A stretch of DNA of 64,000 nt from Macrocybe gigantea (GCA_011319805.1 SJRY01000225.1:124001-188000); one strand, 5' to 3'. Counted from the first letter of the stretch, positions 33,401-43,255 are shown. Numbers and translations: made by a program. The notes: a model not told the origin generated them from the sequence alone.

Positions 33401-34973
33401 ATGAGACTTCGAATTTATGATGTTCGAGAATGAACACCCACGAAAAGAAGAAGCAGAAAATAACGAAACAATACAAACAAGAGGAATTACGATGATCGAA
33501 TCCTCAAGGATAGAACAAATTTGACAATGCACACGAAGGGAGATGATCGTAACAACAGGACTGAAGGAAAAACCACACTGGTTCACAGAAGATGACCACA
33601 TCGTATATGTAGGAGGAAAAATCTATGTTCCTCCAGACAACAAACTGAAGGAAAACATCATGTTTGAACACCATGACACACCCATCGGAGGACACCCAGG
33701 GCAATACCGCATGCACGAGCTCATAAGCCGCATCTATTGGTGGCCATCAATGCTAATGGACATCAAGAAGTATGTCAATGGATGCGAAACATGTCAGCGA
33801 AACAAAATCATCTGACAAAAGAAACATGCACCCCTGCACCCACACGAAGTCCCACAGCAACCATGGGAAGATATTGGAGTAGATCTCATAGAACTGCTAC
33901 CCAGCTTGAATGGCCTTAATGCCATTGCTGCAGTCACAGACCGCCTGACCAAGATGATCCACCTAGTTCCCACAAAGACTGAACTCACAGCAGAAGGTCT
34001 CACATGACTATACTGAGACAACGTGTGGCAGCTTCATGGAATCCCACGAAAGATCATCAGTGATCGAGGACCCCAGTTCGCAGCGCGATTCATGACAGCA
34101 CTTCTAAAATTACTCGGAACAAAGCAAAATCTATCAACGGCCTATCACCCACAGACAGATGGACAGGTGGAACGATCCCACCAAGAAATGGAAGCCTTCC
34201 TCAGAAGCTTCACAAACAACTTACAGGACGATTGGGCAGAATGGATAGCAATCGCAGAGTACCAGTACAATGACAAAGCACACCAGGAAACGAAGGAAAC
34301 ACCATTCTACCTCAACTATGGAATGCACCCCTGGAAGGGAGAGCCACAGATGACAGAAGGGAATAACCCTGCAGCAAAGGACTTTATCAAAAGAATGAAC
34401 CAAATATGAAAGGAAGCAAATGCTGCGCTGCAGTATGCACAAACATGAGCCAAAGACAATTACAATGCGAGGCGAAGACCAGCCTGTGAATACAAGAAAG
34501 GGGATAGAGTATGGCTAGAAGCTACCAATATCACAGTCAATCGACCATCAAAGAAGTTATCAGCACTCCGATATGGACCGTTCAAGGTGGTTGAAAAGAA
34601 AGGAGCCTTGGTATATCGCCTGGAACTCCCAGCATCATGGCAGCTGATACACCCCGTGTTCAATGAAACACTACTCATGCCTTACAAAGGACCCTGTTTC
34701 AAGATACAAGAGTGACCATCACCACCACCTCCTGAAATCATAAATGATGAAGAAGAGTACGAGATAGAAGAAATCCTAAAAAGGAAGAAACAAGGGAGGG
34801 GGATGCTATTCCTGGTCAAATGGAAAGGATACGGACACGAAGAGAATACATGGATCAAAGAGAAGAAACTGGGGAATGTGCAGCAAGCTCTAGACCACTT
34901 CCTAAAGAAGACTGCGAACCAGGATAAAAGGATCATGACAAGAGGGAAGAAGACCAAAAATCGCACTTCATGA
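30495..34973 (+). pseudogene. Gypsy Gag-Pol with C-terminal chromodomain, many stops
   Basis: Starts MTTEYKGIIADPKSFTGDRT at 30495. Gag core: FDIWWRKMKLY, SKLFNIRQG. Zinc knuckles: CFNCNKLGHLS and CFNCGLKGHYARNC (about 31115-31240). Protease: DSGADRTCINTA (about 31565). RT: YPMT, FFRNKKDGSKRLIQDYRKIN, YFSKIDI and the catalytic YMDDIIII (about 32518). RNase H: VETDASGYAIGAVL (32952). Integrase: HHDTPIGGHPGQYR, CETCQRNK zinc finger (33670-33810), and core SDRGPQFAARF and YHPQTDGQVERSH. Chromodomain: FLVKWKGYGHEENTWI (34809-34860). In-frame stops, mostly TGA or TAG where Trp is expected, occur for example at 30909, 30981, 31149, 31350, 32091, 32949, 33261, 33402, 33522 and 34004, with a frameshift near 31768. 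Confidence 0.92.
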
Positions 34974-35245
34974 CCACCAACACCCCCATCAGCATTGACA
35001 GCAGCGACAACAGCCGCGCACCTACCCCCAACTGCCCAAACGACCATGAGAATCTAGCAAGGATTCTCAATGGCAGTGACTACATGGACCCCCTCGCCAT
35101 CACACTTGGCGCGTATATGCACTATGTTATGACCGTCTGCACGCATCTCTGGACTGGGCGAACCCCTGATGGGACCGGTCCCACTGCAGCTGAATGTATC
35201 ATGCTTCGCAAGGCGATGGAAATGCTTCGCACAGAAAACCAGTGA
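34970..35245 (+). CDS. Gypsy small ORF downstream of Pol (91 aa), unknown function
   Basis: Intact frame MTTNTPISIDSSDNSRAPTP to TAAECIMLRKAMEMLRTENQ. Its ATG overlaps the Pol stop (ATGA at 34970-34973). It lies between the chromodomain and the 3' LTR. No domain is recognised, but GTGPTAAECIMLRKAMEML resembles TNGPTAAEWANFEQACRI of the small ORF before Gag. It might be an accessory protein or a duplicated terminal domain. Confidence 0.6.
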   Translation: MTTNTPISIDSSDNSRAPTPNCPNDHENLARILNGSDYMDPLAITLGAYMHYVMTVCTHLWTGRTPDGTGPTAAECIMLRKAMEMLRTENQ

Positions 35246-35405
35246 CTTAAACTCCTCACCACTACACTCCATCACATCTGCACCTACAATAAAGAGCTCA
35301 TTCATACATGGGCCCCATGCACTGTGACTGCCTGGGAGACCAATACTGAGTGAGGACAGCTGGACTAAGGTTTTTCATGAGGACGCGAATCTACAGAGAG
35401 GGTGA

Positions 35406-35725
35406 TGTTACAGACATTGCCCAAAGGACCATTCATTTTCTTATCTTATCTTTCCCACATCCCTTATCTCCCCCGTCATGCTGCGCAGCACGCAGCCATT
35501 GAGTCATCCCACTTCCCTAGTCATCCTGAGTCATCTCCTTCCAGTCTTACTCATCCGCAGTCTACAGCATTGCGCAGCCCATGGTCCGTGCTCGAGTACT
35601 GTAATGTATATAAGGACTCCCAGATGTACCAGTAGCGCTAGGCTTAATATTCCTTTTGCCATCATCTCAAGACCACTCTCGCACTTAGTCTGCCCGAGTC
35701 CTTCTGAGATTCGTCTAGCCTAACA
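35406..35725 (+). repeat. Gypsy 3' LTR (320 bp), preceded by polypurine tract
   Basis: It starts TGTTACAGAC and ends TCTAGCCTAACA. The purine run ACAGAGAGGGTGA directly before it is the candidate polypurine tract. Seven transitions separate it from the 5' LTR. Confidence 0.92.
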
Positions 35726-35924
35726 ACAGCTATGCCCACAGCAATGTGCAGCTATAGGCTGCACACACAGCCTTCTACACATATATATAGGTAGCACAGA
35801 GCATCTTGAAGTCCCCAGTATTCTCACTCAGGACTTCTAGGCAAGTACTTGTACATAACTCAATTACTAGTGTTCTCACTCAGGACTTCTAGATTCTAAG
35901 GCTCGTCCAGAGTGTTCTCTGTGC
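35726..35924 (+). mobile_element. Copia LTR remnant, middle piece
   Basis: It continues the LTR of 29056-29210 after the gypsy insertion, with the TATA-like ATATATATAG and the two TTCTCACTCAGGACTTCTAG copies, and stops at CTCTGTGC (35917-35924). The intact LTRs read CCCTGTGCCTAG here, and the continuation is at 57742. Confidence 0.85.
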
Positions 35925-36046
35925 ACTCGTAGCTCGTACTTTTGTTAACAATACCAGGGCAAGTGCTGACAGGCCATTGTGTATAATGCCGATGACTTTA
36001 TGATAATAACAATTGTAATATATGCCAGACAGATAGAGAAGGAGAT
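35925..36046 (+). repeat. KDZ element left terminal inverted repeat
   Basis: About 120 bp matching the reverse complement of 57612-57733 with scattered substitutions. Conserved blocks include TAATGCCGATGACTTTATGA and TAACAATTGTAAT. Confidence 0.85.
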
Positions 36047-36575
36047 TGTAAATGATCTGGAGAGGGATTGTTAATGATTGTAAATGATGTGGGAGGGGAT
36101 TGTAAATGATTGTAAATGCTCTAGAAAGTTATTGTTAATGATTGTAAATGGTCTGGAAAGGGATTGTTAATGATTGTAAATCATCTGGAAAGGCATTGTT
36201 AATGATTGTAAATGGTTTGGGAGGGGATTGTAAATGATTGTAAATGGTCTGGAAACTTATTGTTAATGATTGTAAATGCTCTAGAAAGTGATTGTAAATG
36301 ATTGTAAATGGTTTGGGAGGGGATTGTAAATGATTGTAAATGGTTGGAAAGTGATTGTTAATGATTGTAAATGCTCTGGACAGTTATTATTAATAATTGT
36401 AAATGGTTGGAAACTTATTGTAAATGATTATAAATGGTCTAGGAGGGGATTGTCAATGATTGTAAATGATCTGGGAGGGGATTGTAAATGATTGTGAATG
36501 GTTGAAAAGTATTGTTAATGATTGTAAATGCTCTGGAGAGGGATTGTTAATGATTGTTAATAATTCTCACTTGAC
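36040..36575 (+). repeat. KDZ element left subterminal repeat array
   Basis: More than a dozen units built from ATTGTAAATG or ATTGTTAATG pairs spaced by GTCTGGAAAG, GTTTGGGAGGGG or CTCTAGAAAG, with a period of about 30-45 bp. The right end has the same array in reverse orientation (57070-57615). Such subterminal arrays are usually transposase binding sites, and their mirror arrangement fits that role. Confidence 0.8.
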
Positions 36576-37702
36576 TCAGGGTGATCATCAATCATTGTCA
36601 ATGGTGAGCCAACAACATCATCAAAATTTCCTTTGCATAATCAAAGGTTGAAACATATATCACATAATAGTACAATGGAATATGAAACAGCTTTATTCCT
36701 ATATCAGTATTAGCATGGAAATGATTGGCAGCTATGGAGACACCAACCTTCCTACTCAGATGTCACAGCAGTTAAAGCATCACTTAGCTGCAGCAAAGTC
36801 CAAGAAACATCATCGATCGCAGCTTTGATGTGATTGATATCAGCACCACCAGCATCAGATTGGATCCACCAGGCTAAAGCCAAGATAATAAGTAGAATGC
36901 CATTCATACCACCTGACAGAAGACCCAACCAGTCAGGATCATCTGGTAGATCTCGTGAAAGCTCTGCACTATGCCAATCAGGTTGCAATCCTTGCCACCA
37001 TGCCTTTTAGGCATTTCCATAATCCACTGCATTCTTGATGACTGGCATTTTCTCTGCTTGTGATGGACGTCCACGTTTCAACCAAATGCCTACTTCAGCT
37101 GGGTGAGAAGCTGTAGACAGGCGCTATGATAAACTTATAAATATAATGTTCTGTTGATAATAATTACACTTACTGTGGTGGATGGTTTTTTGAGCTCAAA
37201 TGAGATCCAGTTTACGAGCAAGCCAATCCAATCACTATCTGTCAAAACATTTTTAAGAAAAGGCAAGATATCTGCGATTGCTTTGTTATCAGGTATAATA
37301 GTTGGAAAGCCTAATAATACAAGCAGGGAATATTAGCATGGATGCTGAAATCCTAGGCAAACCTTACTTATGGGAGCTTTTGGCTTGGTGGAGGCAGTTG
37401 CTTCAGTGGGGTTCATAGGTTCAGTGGGTTCAGTGGGCTTGGTGGGGTTGGTGGGGTCAGTGGGTTCGGTGGGTTCAGTGGGCTCAGTGGGTTCAGTGGG
37501 CTCAGTGGGGTCAGTGAGATTAATGGAACTAGTTGCAGCTGGTTTGGTTGGACCAGCCTCCTTTTCAACCAATGCATCAGGTTCAGTTCCAGCCCTTGGT
37601 GCAAGATCAGATGTGGTTTGACACAGATAACTATAAAATACCTTGCTTTTTCCTTGCCCTTGCCCTTTCCCTTCTTTGTTGGACCCTCAACAAGTTGCGA
37701 GG

Positions 37703-38105
37703 TGTTGAAACTAGGCACAGGGAACACTCTGGACGAGCCTTAGAACCTAGAAGTCCTGAGTGAGAACACTAGTAATTGAGTTATGTACAAGTACTTGCCT
37801 AGAAGTCCTGAGTGAGAACACTGGGGACTTCAAGGCGCTCTGTGCTACCTATATATACGTGTAAAAGGCTGTGTGCGCAGCCATAGGCTGCGCATTGCTG
37901 TGGGCACAGCTGTAGGCTGTGCACTGCTGCGGACACAGCCATTTACTGCGCATTACTGCGCGCACAGCTTGTGCTGTGCATTGCTGCGGACGCAGCCACA
38001 GGCTGCGCATTGCTGCGCACACAGCCATAGGCTGTGTGCATTGCTAGGCGCATAGCCTGGGTCCTGTCCTATGCACAAGTCCGGACAGGAGGGGCATTTC
38101 TAACA
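37703..38105 (-). repeat. Copia 3' LTR
   Basis: 403 bp. It ends with CATTTCTAACA at 38105 and starts TGTTGAAACTAG on the plus strand. Identical to 42853-43255. TATA-like TATATATA near 37850 and the palindromic array at about 37865-38055. Confidence 0.97.
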
Positions 38106-38119
38106 CCTCCCCCTGACCT
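38106..38119 (-). other. Copia polypurine tract
   Basis: CCTCCCCCTGACCT on the plus strand (AGGTCAGGGGGAGG on the element's strand), immediately inside the 3' LTR and 12 bp after the Gag-Pol stop codon. Confidence 0.88.
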
Positions 38120-38131
38120 GAACTGTCTAAA

Positions 38132-41100
38132 CTATGTACCTACAAGTCCCATTTTCTGTCTACAGAATTCGACCTTTGGTACAGTAAGTGGTTTGGTTAA
38201 CAAGTCTGCAACTTGTTCAGTTCCTGGAATAAACTCAGGCCATATCCTCTTCTGCTCCACTGTATCCCTAAGCCAGAAGTATCGCAAATCCAGCTGTTTC
38301 ATACGCCCATGATGCTCTGGATTCTTTGTGACACTCAGTGCAGACTGATTGTCAATCTTGAGTGGTGATGGTTGCAACACAGGGTATCCCATCTCCTGCA
38401 TAATATTGCGCATCCATAAGATCTCCTTTCCAGCTTCAACTGCAGCAATGTACTCCGCTTCAGTAGTGGAAAGCGTGACAAAAGGCTGCAGTTTGGATGA
38501 CCATCCAATAGCTCCACCACCAAGAATTGTTACATATCCACCAGTAGAGCGTCCAGAGTCCGGGCAATCACCATGGGAAGCATCACAGAATGAGGTAAAC
38601 ATCTCTGGACCAAGATCTCCAGAGTATGTCAGCTTGAGGTCCAAAGTCCCTTTGCAGTATCTCAGCAAATGCTTGACTGCATTCCAATGCTGTGGACCAG
38701 GATTCGAGTTGAAGCGTCCTAGGCATGACACAGCAGCTGCTATGTCCGGTCTGGTCATAGTGGCCAAATACTGGAGTGATCCAACAGCACTGAGGTATGG
38801 GATGTTCTGCATAAAGTCCGCTTCCTCTGAAGTCTGAGGTGCCATTGCTTTGGAAAGGTTAAGACCTGTCATCATAGGAGTTTTGACAGGCTTGCAATCT
38901 GCCATCCCATAGCGCTCCAGTGTGTTTAAGATGTACTGCTTCTGGGAGAGCGCAATGGTCCGCTTCTGCCTATCCCTAATAATCTCCACACCCAACAAGA
39001 AGGTGCTTGGTCCCAAATCCCTGATCTTGAAGTGCCTAGACAGCTCTGCAACCACTTTGTCAATGGCAGCAGTGTTCTTTGAAGCCAATGTAATGTCATC
39101 AATGTAAATGGGAACAATGACCTTTACCTCCCCCTTGACATAGAGGTAGATAGAGCGGTCAGATTCGAGTCGTTTGAATCCCATAGACAATAAGACGGAG
39201 TGTAGCTTCTTGTTCCACTGTCTGGCAGACTGTTTAAGACCATAAAGCGATTTGTAGAGTTTGCAGACTTGGTTTGGACCACCTTGGTGAAACCCCTCTG
39301 GTTGAACCATATAAATCTCCTCCTCCAAATCACCATTAGGAAAGGCAGAGGTAACATCCACAGAACGAAGTTCCATGTCCTCAATACCAGCCATGGCTAG
39401 GATAAGTCTCAAAGCAGCAGGGCGAAATGTGGGGGCAAAGACTTCAGTATAGTCAATGCCAGGTCTTTGACTGAAACCTTTAGCAACACATCGAGCTTTG
39501 TAGCGCTCAATCGAGCCATCTGCATTGCGTTTAACCTTGAAAACCCATCCACAACCAATAGCCTTCTTTCCTGGAGGCAAGTCCACAATCTCCCATGTCC
39601 TATGTCCCATAAGAGACATAATCTCTTCATTACACGCTTCCTGCCACTTGTGAGCATCCAGACATTGCATAGCTTGCTTGTATGTACTCGGATTGGCACC
39701 CTCAGCTAGACCAGCAAATTGGACATCCACAAAACCAGCCTCTTCATCAGGATTAGGATCAGGATTCTCATGGATTGAGTCATCCGAATCAGAATCATCT
39801 CGAACTGGTGGAGGAGCAGGTCTGATGACCCACCAATTACCAGGTGGTTTGACATTTCTGACTGGTTTCCTGACAGCAATGGGCGGAGTTTTGGGAAGAG
39901 GTGGTGGGGTTGGTACTCTGTGTCTAACAGGAGGTGTGTGGGGGAGGTTATCATCCTGGTGAATAGCAGGAGGTGTTCTAGGACGAAGATTTGGACTCTG
40001 TGGAGGGGTAGGCTCTGGATCAGGAGCAGAGGGAGCTGTTTGCACAATAGGATTTGGTGCATCAAAGCCTCCCCCTAACTCCAGCACAGCTAAGTCTTGG
40101 GAAACTGGTTGCAAGGCAGGTGGATCCAAAGGAAGGATAAGTGAAGGTTGAGTGCTGTAATGTTTCTGAGAGGTACCAGGGAAGTATCTCTCGTCAAATT
40201 CAGCCCTTTCCGCGATAATGGTCTTCTTGGTAGTAGGATTGTAAAACTTCCAACCCTTATAACCATCAGGATAGCCAATAAAGACGCATTTCTGGTAGTG
40301 TGGTTGCAGTTTCTTCCTCTGATCCTTCTGCACAAAGACATATGCAGTGCATCCCCAGATTCTGAGATGACTGACATCTGGTTTCTTCCCAAACCAAGCC
40401 TGATAAGGTGTAGTCCCAGACAGAGCAGAAGTAGGTACTCTGTTCCAAATGTGCACCATAGAAGCAAGACCATCTCCCCAGAATGAAGCAGGCAGCTTGG
40501 ATTCAGACAGCATAGCAGTTAACTCTTCTGCCATAGTCCGATTAGCTCTTTCTGCAACTCCATTCTGTTGAGGCCTATTCCTGACAGTATGTCTCCGGAT
40601 AATGCCACAATCATTGGTGAATTTGATAAAGGCATTGGACATGTACTCTCCACCCTTGTCATCTTGTAAAGCTTTGATCTTTAAGCCAAGTTGGTTTTCA
40701 GCATAGGCCTTAAACTGTCTAAAGGCATCAAATGCATCACTCTTCTGTTTAAGGGGTATCACCACTCTGAATCTGGTACAATCATCAATGAAAGTAATCC
40801 AATACTTGAATCCAGAGTGGGATTTAACAGGAAGAGGGCCATAAAGATCAGAATGGACGAGTTCTAGGGGTTGAGAAGCATGACTGTCTGAGGAGGGGAA
40901 TGGGTTTGAAGACATTTTGCCTGCAAGACATGGTTCACAGATGGGGTCTGGCTTGTCCGAGGTTTTGAGATCCAATCCAGTTACCAAGTTATCCTTGGCC
41001 ATCAGTTTGACAGTGTCATAACTGAAATGAGCCAATCTCCTATGCCATAAGCTAAGGTCCAAAGGAAGTGTACTAGCAAGGTTTGCAAACTCCGAAATTG

Positions 41101-42361
41101 CCTCTGTTACACCATCCAACTGAGCAGTATTGTTGGGAGTGATGTGAGCAGAGAAGAGTGTCCTGTTAAGTGATTTGGAATGAAAGTCTATGCAGGAATC
41201 ATCAATGACAATCCTGAAAGCTTTGTGTTTGGAGAGATATAGACAGGACAATAGATTGTTTCGGAGTTCTGGCACATGCAAGACCCTGGTAAACTCTACA
41301 GATTGGGCTGGTTTGCCTCTAATGACTGGATTGAAAATCACAGTCCCAACTCCAGCTGAATAAATAATGGAACTATCTGCCAACTTGATTGGAATCTTGA
41401 GGGGGGTATAGTTTCTGACCCAATGTTTATGAGGGGTCATATGAGAAGTGGCCCCTGTGTCTGCGATCCAATCAAAGTCAGCATCCAGTTGGAGTGGATG
41501 AGAGAGTTTGGCACTTGCATTGCCTGCAAATTCGGTTACTTCGGACTCTGTAGCCTTGTTGGCTTGCTCCTGCCCTTTAGTCTTTTGCCTAGCCACCTTT
41601 TGAGCCTCCTTGTAAAGTTGGCAATTCCTCCAGAAGTGATCCAGACCACAGAATCCGCATGTTTTGTCCTTTTTCTGTGATGTATTGGAGTTTGAGTTCT
41701 TCTGTTTAGATGAATTGGAGGAATGGGAGGAAGTGGTAGCCTTTAAGGCAGATTCTGCAGCATCAGCAGATCTTCTAGTCCTTTGAATCTCTTCAGTGAC
41801 AAAGGCTTGTTTGATAGTGTCTTTGTCAAGCTTGTCATGAAGAAGAAGGGAGGAGACAAAAGAGTTGTACTCCTCAGGAAGAGCTCTGATCAAGGCCATG
41901 GAAGCAAGTTCACTATCCAGGCTAGATAGAGTGAAGTCTGCTGGGCGAAGATTTTGGATTTTGACCAGACAGTCCTCAACTCTGTTCATAAGGGATTGCA
42001 GAGTTTCATCCTCCTTCTTTCTGATAGAGAAGAGATCATCATAGGCATTGAACCTGGAGCCAGGCTTCTTTTGAAGATGGACCTTTTCCAAAGCAGCCCA
42101 CATCTTCACAGGATCATCTTTAATCCCATGAAAATGAATTCTCTGTTCCTGCTCCACCATAAGATAGAGCTGGCCAGCTGCTTTGTCTGACTTTAGGTCC
42201 CATGCTTCAGCAGAAGTGGAGTCTACTGGTCTTGGATTTGAACCAGAGACAATCCTCCAAAGGCCACAAGCTCTGAGCCAAGCCTCCATTTCTCCAGACC
42301 AAGTAGGATAGTTGGTGGAGTTGAGTTTGGTGAATGAAGGCATGGAGGTAGAGGAAGACAT
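38132..42361 (-). CDS. Copia Gag-Pol polyprotein (1409 aa), intact
   Basis: The single ORF starts at ATG 42361. Residues 1-200 are Gag (TWSGEMEAWLRACGLW, LQSLMNRVEDCLVKIQNL). A CCHC zinc knuckle lies at 235-247 (CGFCGLDHFWRNC). Protease has DTGATSHM at 301-308. The pre-integrase/HHCC region has LWHRRLAHFS near 438 and CEPCLAGKM near 475. The integrase core has HSDLYGPL (504), QDDKGGEYMS (566) and NGVAERANRTM (600). RT spans about 925-1150 with KARCVAKGFSQRPGIDYTE, VDVTSAFPNG and the catalytic YIDD at 1086-1089. RNase H covers about 1256-1395 (SFCDASHGD, STTEAEYIAA, KIDNQSALS). The order protease-integrase-RT-RNase H is diagnostic of Ty1/copia. No stop or frameshift. It would give a cytoplasmic virus-like particle and integrate cDNA in the nucleus. 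Confidence 0.97.
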   Translation of the reverse strand: MSSSTSMPSFTKLNSTNYPTWSGEMEAWLRACGLWRIVSGSNPRPVDSTSAEAWDLKSDKAAGQLYLMVEQEQRIHFHGIKDDPVKMWAALEKVHLQKKPGSRFNAYDDLFSIRKKEDETLQSLMNRVEDCLVKIQNLRPADFTLSSLDSELASMALIRALPEEYNSFVSSLLLHDKLDKDTIKQAFVTEEIQRTRRSADAAESALKATTSSHSSNSSKQKNSNSNTSQKKDKTCGFCGLDHFWRNCQLYKEAQKVARQKTKGQEQANKATESEVTEFAGNASAKLSHPLQLDADFDWIADTGATSHMTPHKHWVRNYTPLKIPIKLADSSIIYSAGVGTVIFNPVIRGKPAQSVEFTRVLHVPELRNNLLSCLYLSKHKAFRIVIDDSCIDFHSKSLNRTLFSAHITPNNTAQLDGVTEAISEFANLASTLPLDLSLWHRRLAHFSYDTVKLMAKDNLVTGLDLKTSDKPDPICEPCLAGKMSSNPFPSSDSHASQPLELVHSDLYGPLPVKSHSGFKYWITFIDDCTRFRVVIPLKQKSDAFDAFRQFKAYAENQLGLKIKALQDDKGGEYMSNAFIKFTNDCGIIRRHTVRNRPQQNGVAERANRTMAEELTAMLSESKLPASFWGDGLASMVHIWNRVPTSALSGTTPYQAWFGKKPDVSHLRIWGCTAYVFVQKDQRKKLQPHYQKCVFIGYPDGYKGWKFYNPTTKKTIIAERAEFDERYFPGTSQKHYSTQPSLILPLDPPALQPVSQDLAVLELGGGFDAPNPIVQTAPSAPDPEPTPPQSPNLRPRTPPAIHQDDNLPHTPPVRHRVPTPPPLPKTPPIAVRKPVRNVKPPGNWWVIRPAPPPVRDDSDSDDSIHENPDPNPDEEAGFVDVQFAGLAEGANPSTYKQAMQCLDAHKWQEACNEEIMSLMGHRTWEIVDLPPGKKAIGCGWVFKVKRNADGSIERYKARCVAKGFSQRPGIDYTEVFAPTFRPAALRLILAMAGIEDMELRSVDVTSAFPNGDLEEEIYMVQPEGFHQGGPNQVCKLYKSLYGLKQSARQWNKKLHSVLLSMGFKRLESDRSIYLYVKGEVKVIVPIYIDDITLASKNTAAIDKVVAELSRHFKIRDLGPSTFLLGVEIIRDRQKRTIALSQKQYILNTLERYGMADCKPVKTPMMTGLNLSKAMAPQTSEEADFMQNIPYLSAVGSLQYLATMTRPDIAAAVSCLGRFNSNPGPQHWNAVKHLLRYCKGTLDLKLTYSGDLGPEMFTSFCDASHGDCPDSGRSTGGYVTILGGGAIGWSSKLQPFVTLSTTEAEYIAAVEAGKEILWMRNIMQEMGYPVLQPSPLKIDNQSALSVTKNPEHHGRMKQLDLRYFWLRDTVEQKRIWPEFIPGTEQVADLLTKPLTVPKVEFCRQKMGLVGT

Positions 42362-42834
42362 GATGGCAAGATGCTAGAGGCAGGGAGATGGCAAAGGGAT
42401 AGAGGCAAGGAGATGGAATGGAATGGAATGATAGGAGGTTGGGAATACAACCACAATCCTCTTGCTTGGGCAGGGTTCCACAACAGAGAGAGAGACTGTG
42501 CTACTGGCCTTGCCCTCAGGAGAGTGTGTGTCAAGAAAGGTCTAGCTACTGAAAGTGCCCTTGGTCTACTTAAGTAAATAAAAAGGCTATCTACTGAGCA
42601 CCCAGTTGTCAGCACAAAGGCCTAACCCCAGAGTCACAGGAATGACTACCTGGTTTTCTACTGGTGGAGTAAAGACTGCTTCAAATGAAGACCAGTCCCA
42701 ACAGTTGGTGCTCCTATCTACTAAACTTAGACACACACCCTATAAGGACAGTGAACTCCAGGCTAGTACAGTCAAGGAAGGGGAAAGATGGAGGAAAATC
42801 CGGACTCTTGGTGTATGTCTGATAAGGCTGTTAG
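42362..42834 (-). other. Copia 5' untranslated leader
   Basis: About 470 bp between the primer-binding site and the Gag-Pol start. On the element's strand it contains a pyrimidine-rich stretch near 42540-42380 (CTCTCTCTCTG, CTTGCCTCTATCCC). Diverged copies of this leader are at 60545-60908. Confidence 0.7.
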
Positions 42835-42852
42835 AGGCCGGGGCCCATAACC
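42835..42852 (-). other. Copia-type primer-binding site (initiator tRNA-Met half)
   Basis: On the element's strand GGTTATGGGCCCCGGCC follows the 5' LTR directly. Drosophila copia starts its internal region with GGTTATGGGCCC, which pairs with the internal (anticodon-side) part of initiator tRNA-Met. The match of the first twelve bases suggests the same half-tRNA priming here. Confidence 0.7.
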
Positions 42853-43255
42853 TGTTGAAACTAGGCACAGGGAACACTCTGGACGAGCCTTAGAACCTAG
42901 AAGTCCTGAGTGAGAACACTAGTAATTGAGTTATGTACAAGTACTTGCCTAGAAGTCCTGAGTGAGAACACTGGGGACTTCAAGGCGCTCTGTGCTACCT
43001 ATATATACGTGTAAAAGGCTGTGTGCGCAGCCATAGGCTGCGCATTGCTGTGGGCACAGCTGTAGGCTGTGCACTGCTGCGGACACAGCCATTTACTGCG
43101 CATTACTGCGCGCACAGCTTGTGCTGTGCATTGCTGCGGACGCAGCCACAGGCTGCGCATTGCTGCGCACACAGCCATAGGCTGTGTGCATTGCTAGGCG
43201 CATAGCCTGGGTCCTGTCCTATGCACAAGTCCGGACAGGAGGGGCATTTCTAACA
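42853..43255 (-). repeat. Copia 5' LTR
   Basis: 403 bp, identical to 37703-38105, followed on the plus strand by the duplication CGAGG. Confidence 0.97.

Larger units (their letters stand above)
29211..35725 (+). mobile_element. Ty3/gypsy chromovirus, structurally complete, coding region decayed
   Basis: It is 6515 bp with 320-bp LTRs at 29211-29530 and 35406-35725, flanked by the perfect 5-bp duplication ACAGC (29206-29210 and 35726-35730). The order Gag, protease, RT, RNase H, integrase, chromodomain is that of chromoviruses. The LTRs differ at 7 positions by eye, all transitions, five of them CG against TG. The coding strand is strongly A-rich. Many stops break the frame, so the element is dead unless helped. 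Confidence 0.93.
37703..43255 (-). mobile_element. Ty1/copia retrotransposon, intact and recent
   Basis: 5553 bp with two 403-bp LTRs (37703-38105 and 42853-43255) that I read as identical base for base. It is flanked by the perfect 5-bp duplication CGAGG (37698-37702 and 43256-43260). It contains a primer-binding site, one uninterrupted Gag-Pol ORF and a polypurine tract. It sits in the linker of the KDZ accessory gene. Identical LTRs imply insertion too recent for substitutions to accumulate, and it is the best candidate in the window for a still active element. Confidence 0.97.

Noticed and set aside
30495..34973. UGA read as tryptophan in the gypsy element
   Set aside because: Many Trp codons in the same frame are TGG, TAG also occurs at Trp positions, and neighbouring LINE and copia genes use the standard code. 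G-to-A mutation is simpler.
36040..36575. CRISPR-like or centromeric satellite
   Set aside because: Spacing is irregular, spacers are not unique, the array mirrors the one at 57070-57615, and the context is a eukaryotic DNA transposon.
37380..37572. PTE-repeat ORF as a separate secreted or antifreeze-like protein
   Set aside because: It is the low-complexity linker of the interrupted minus-strand KDZ accessory gene and has no start signal or signal peptide of its own.
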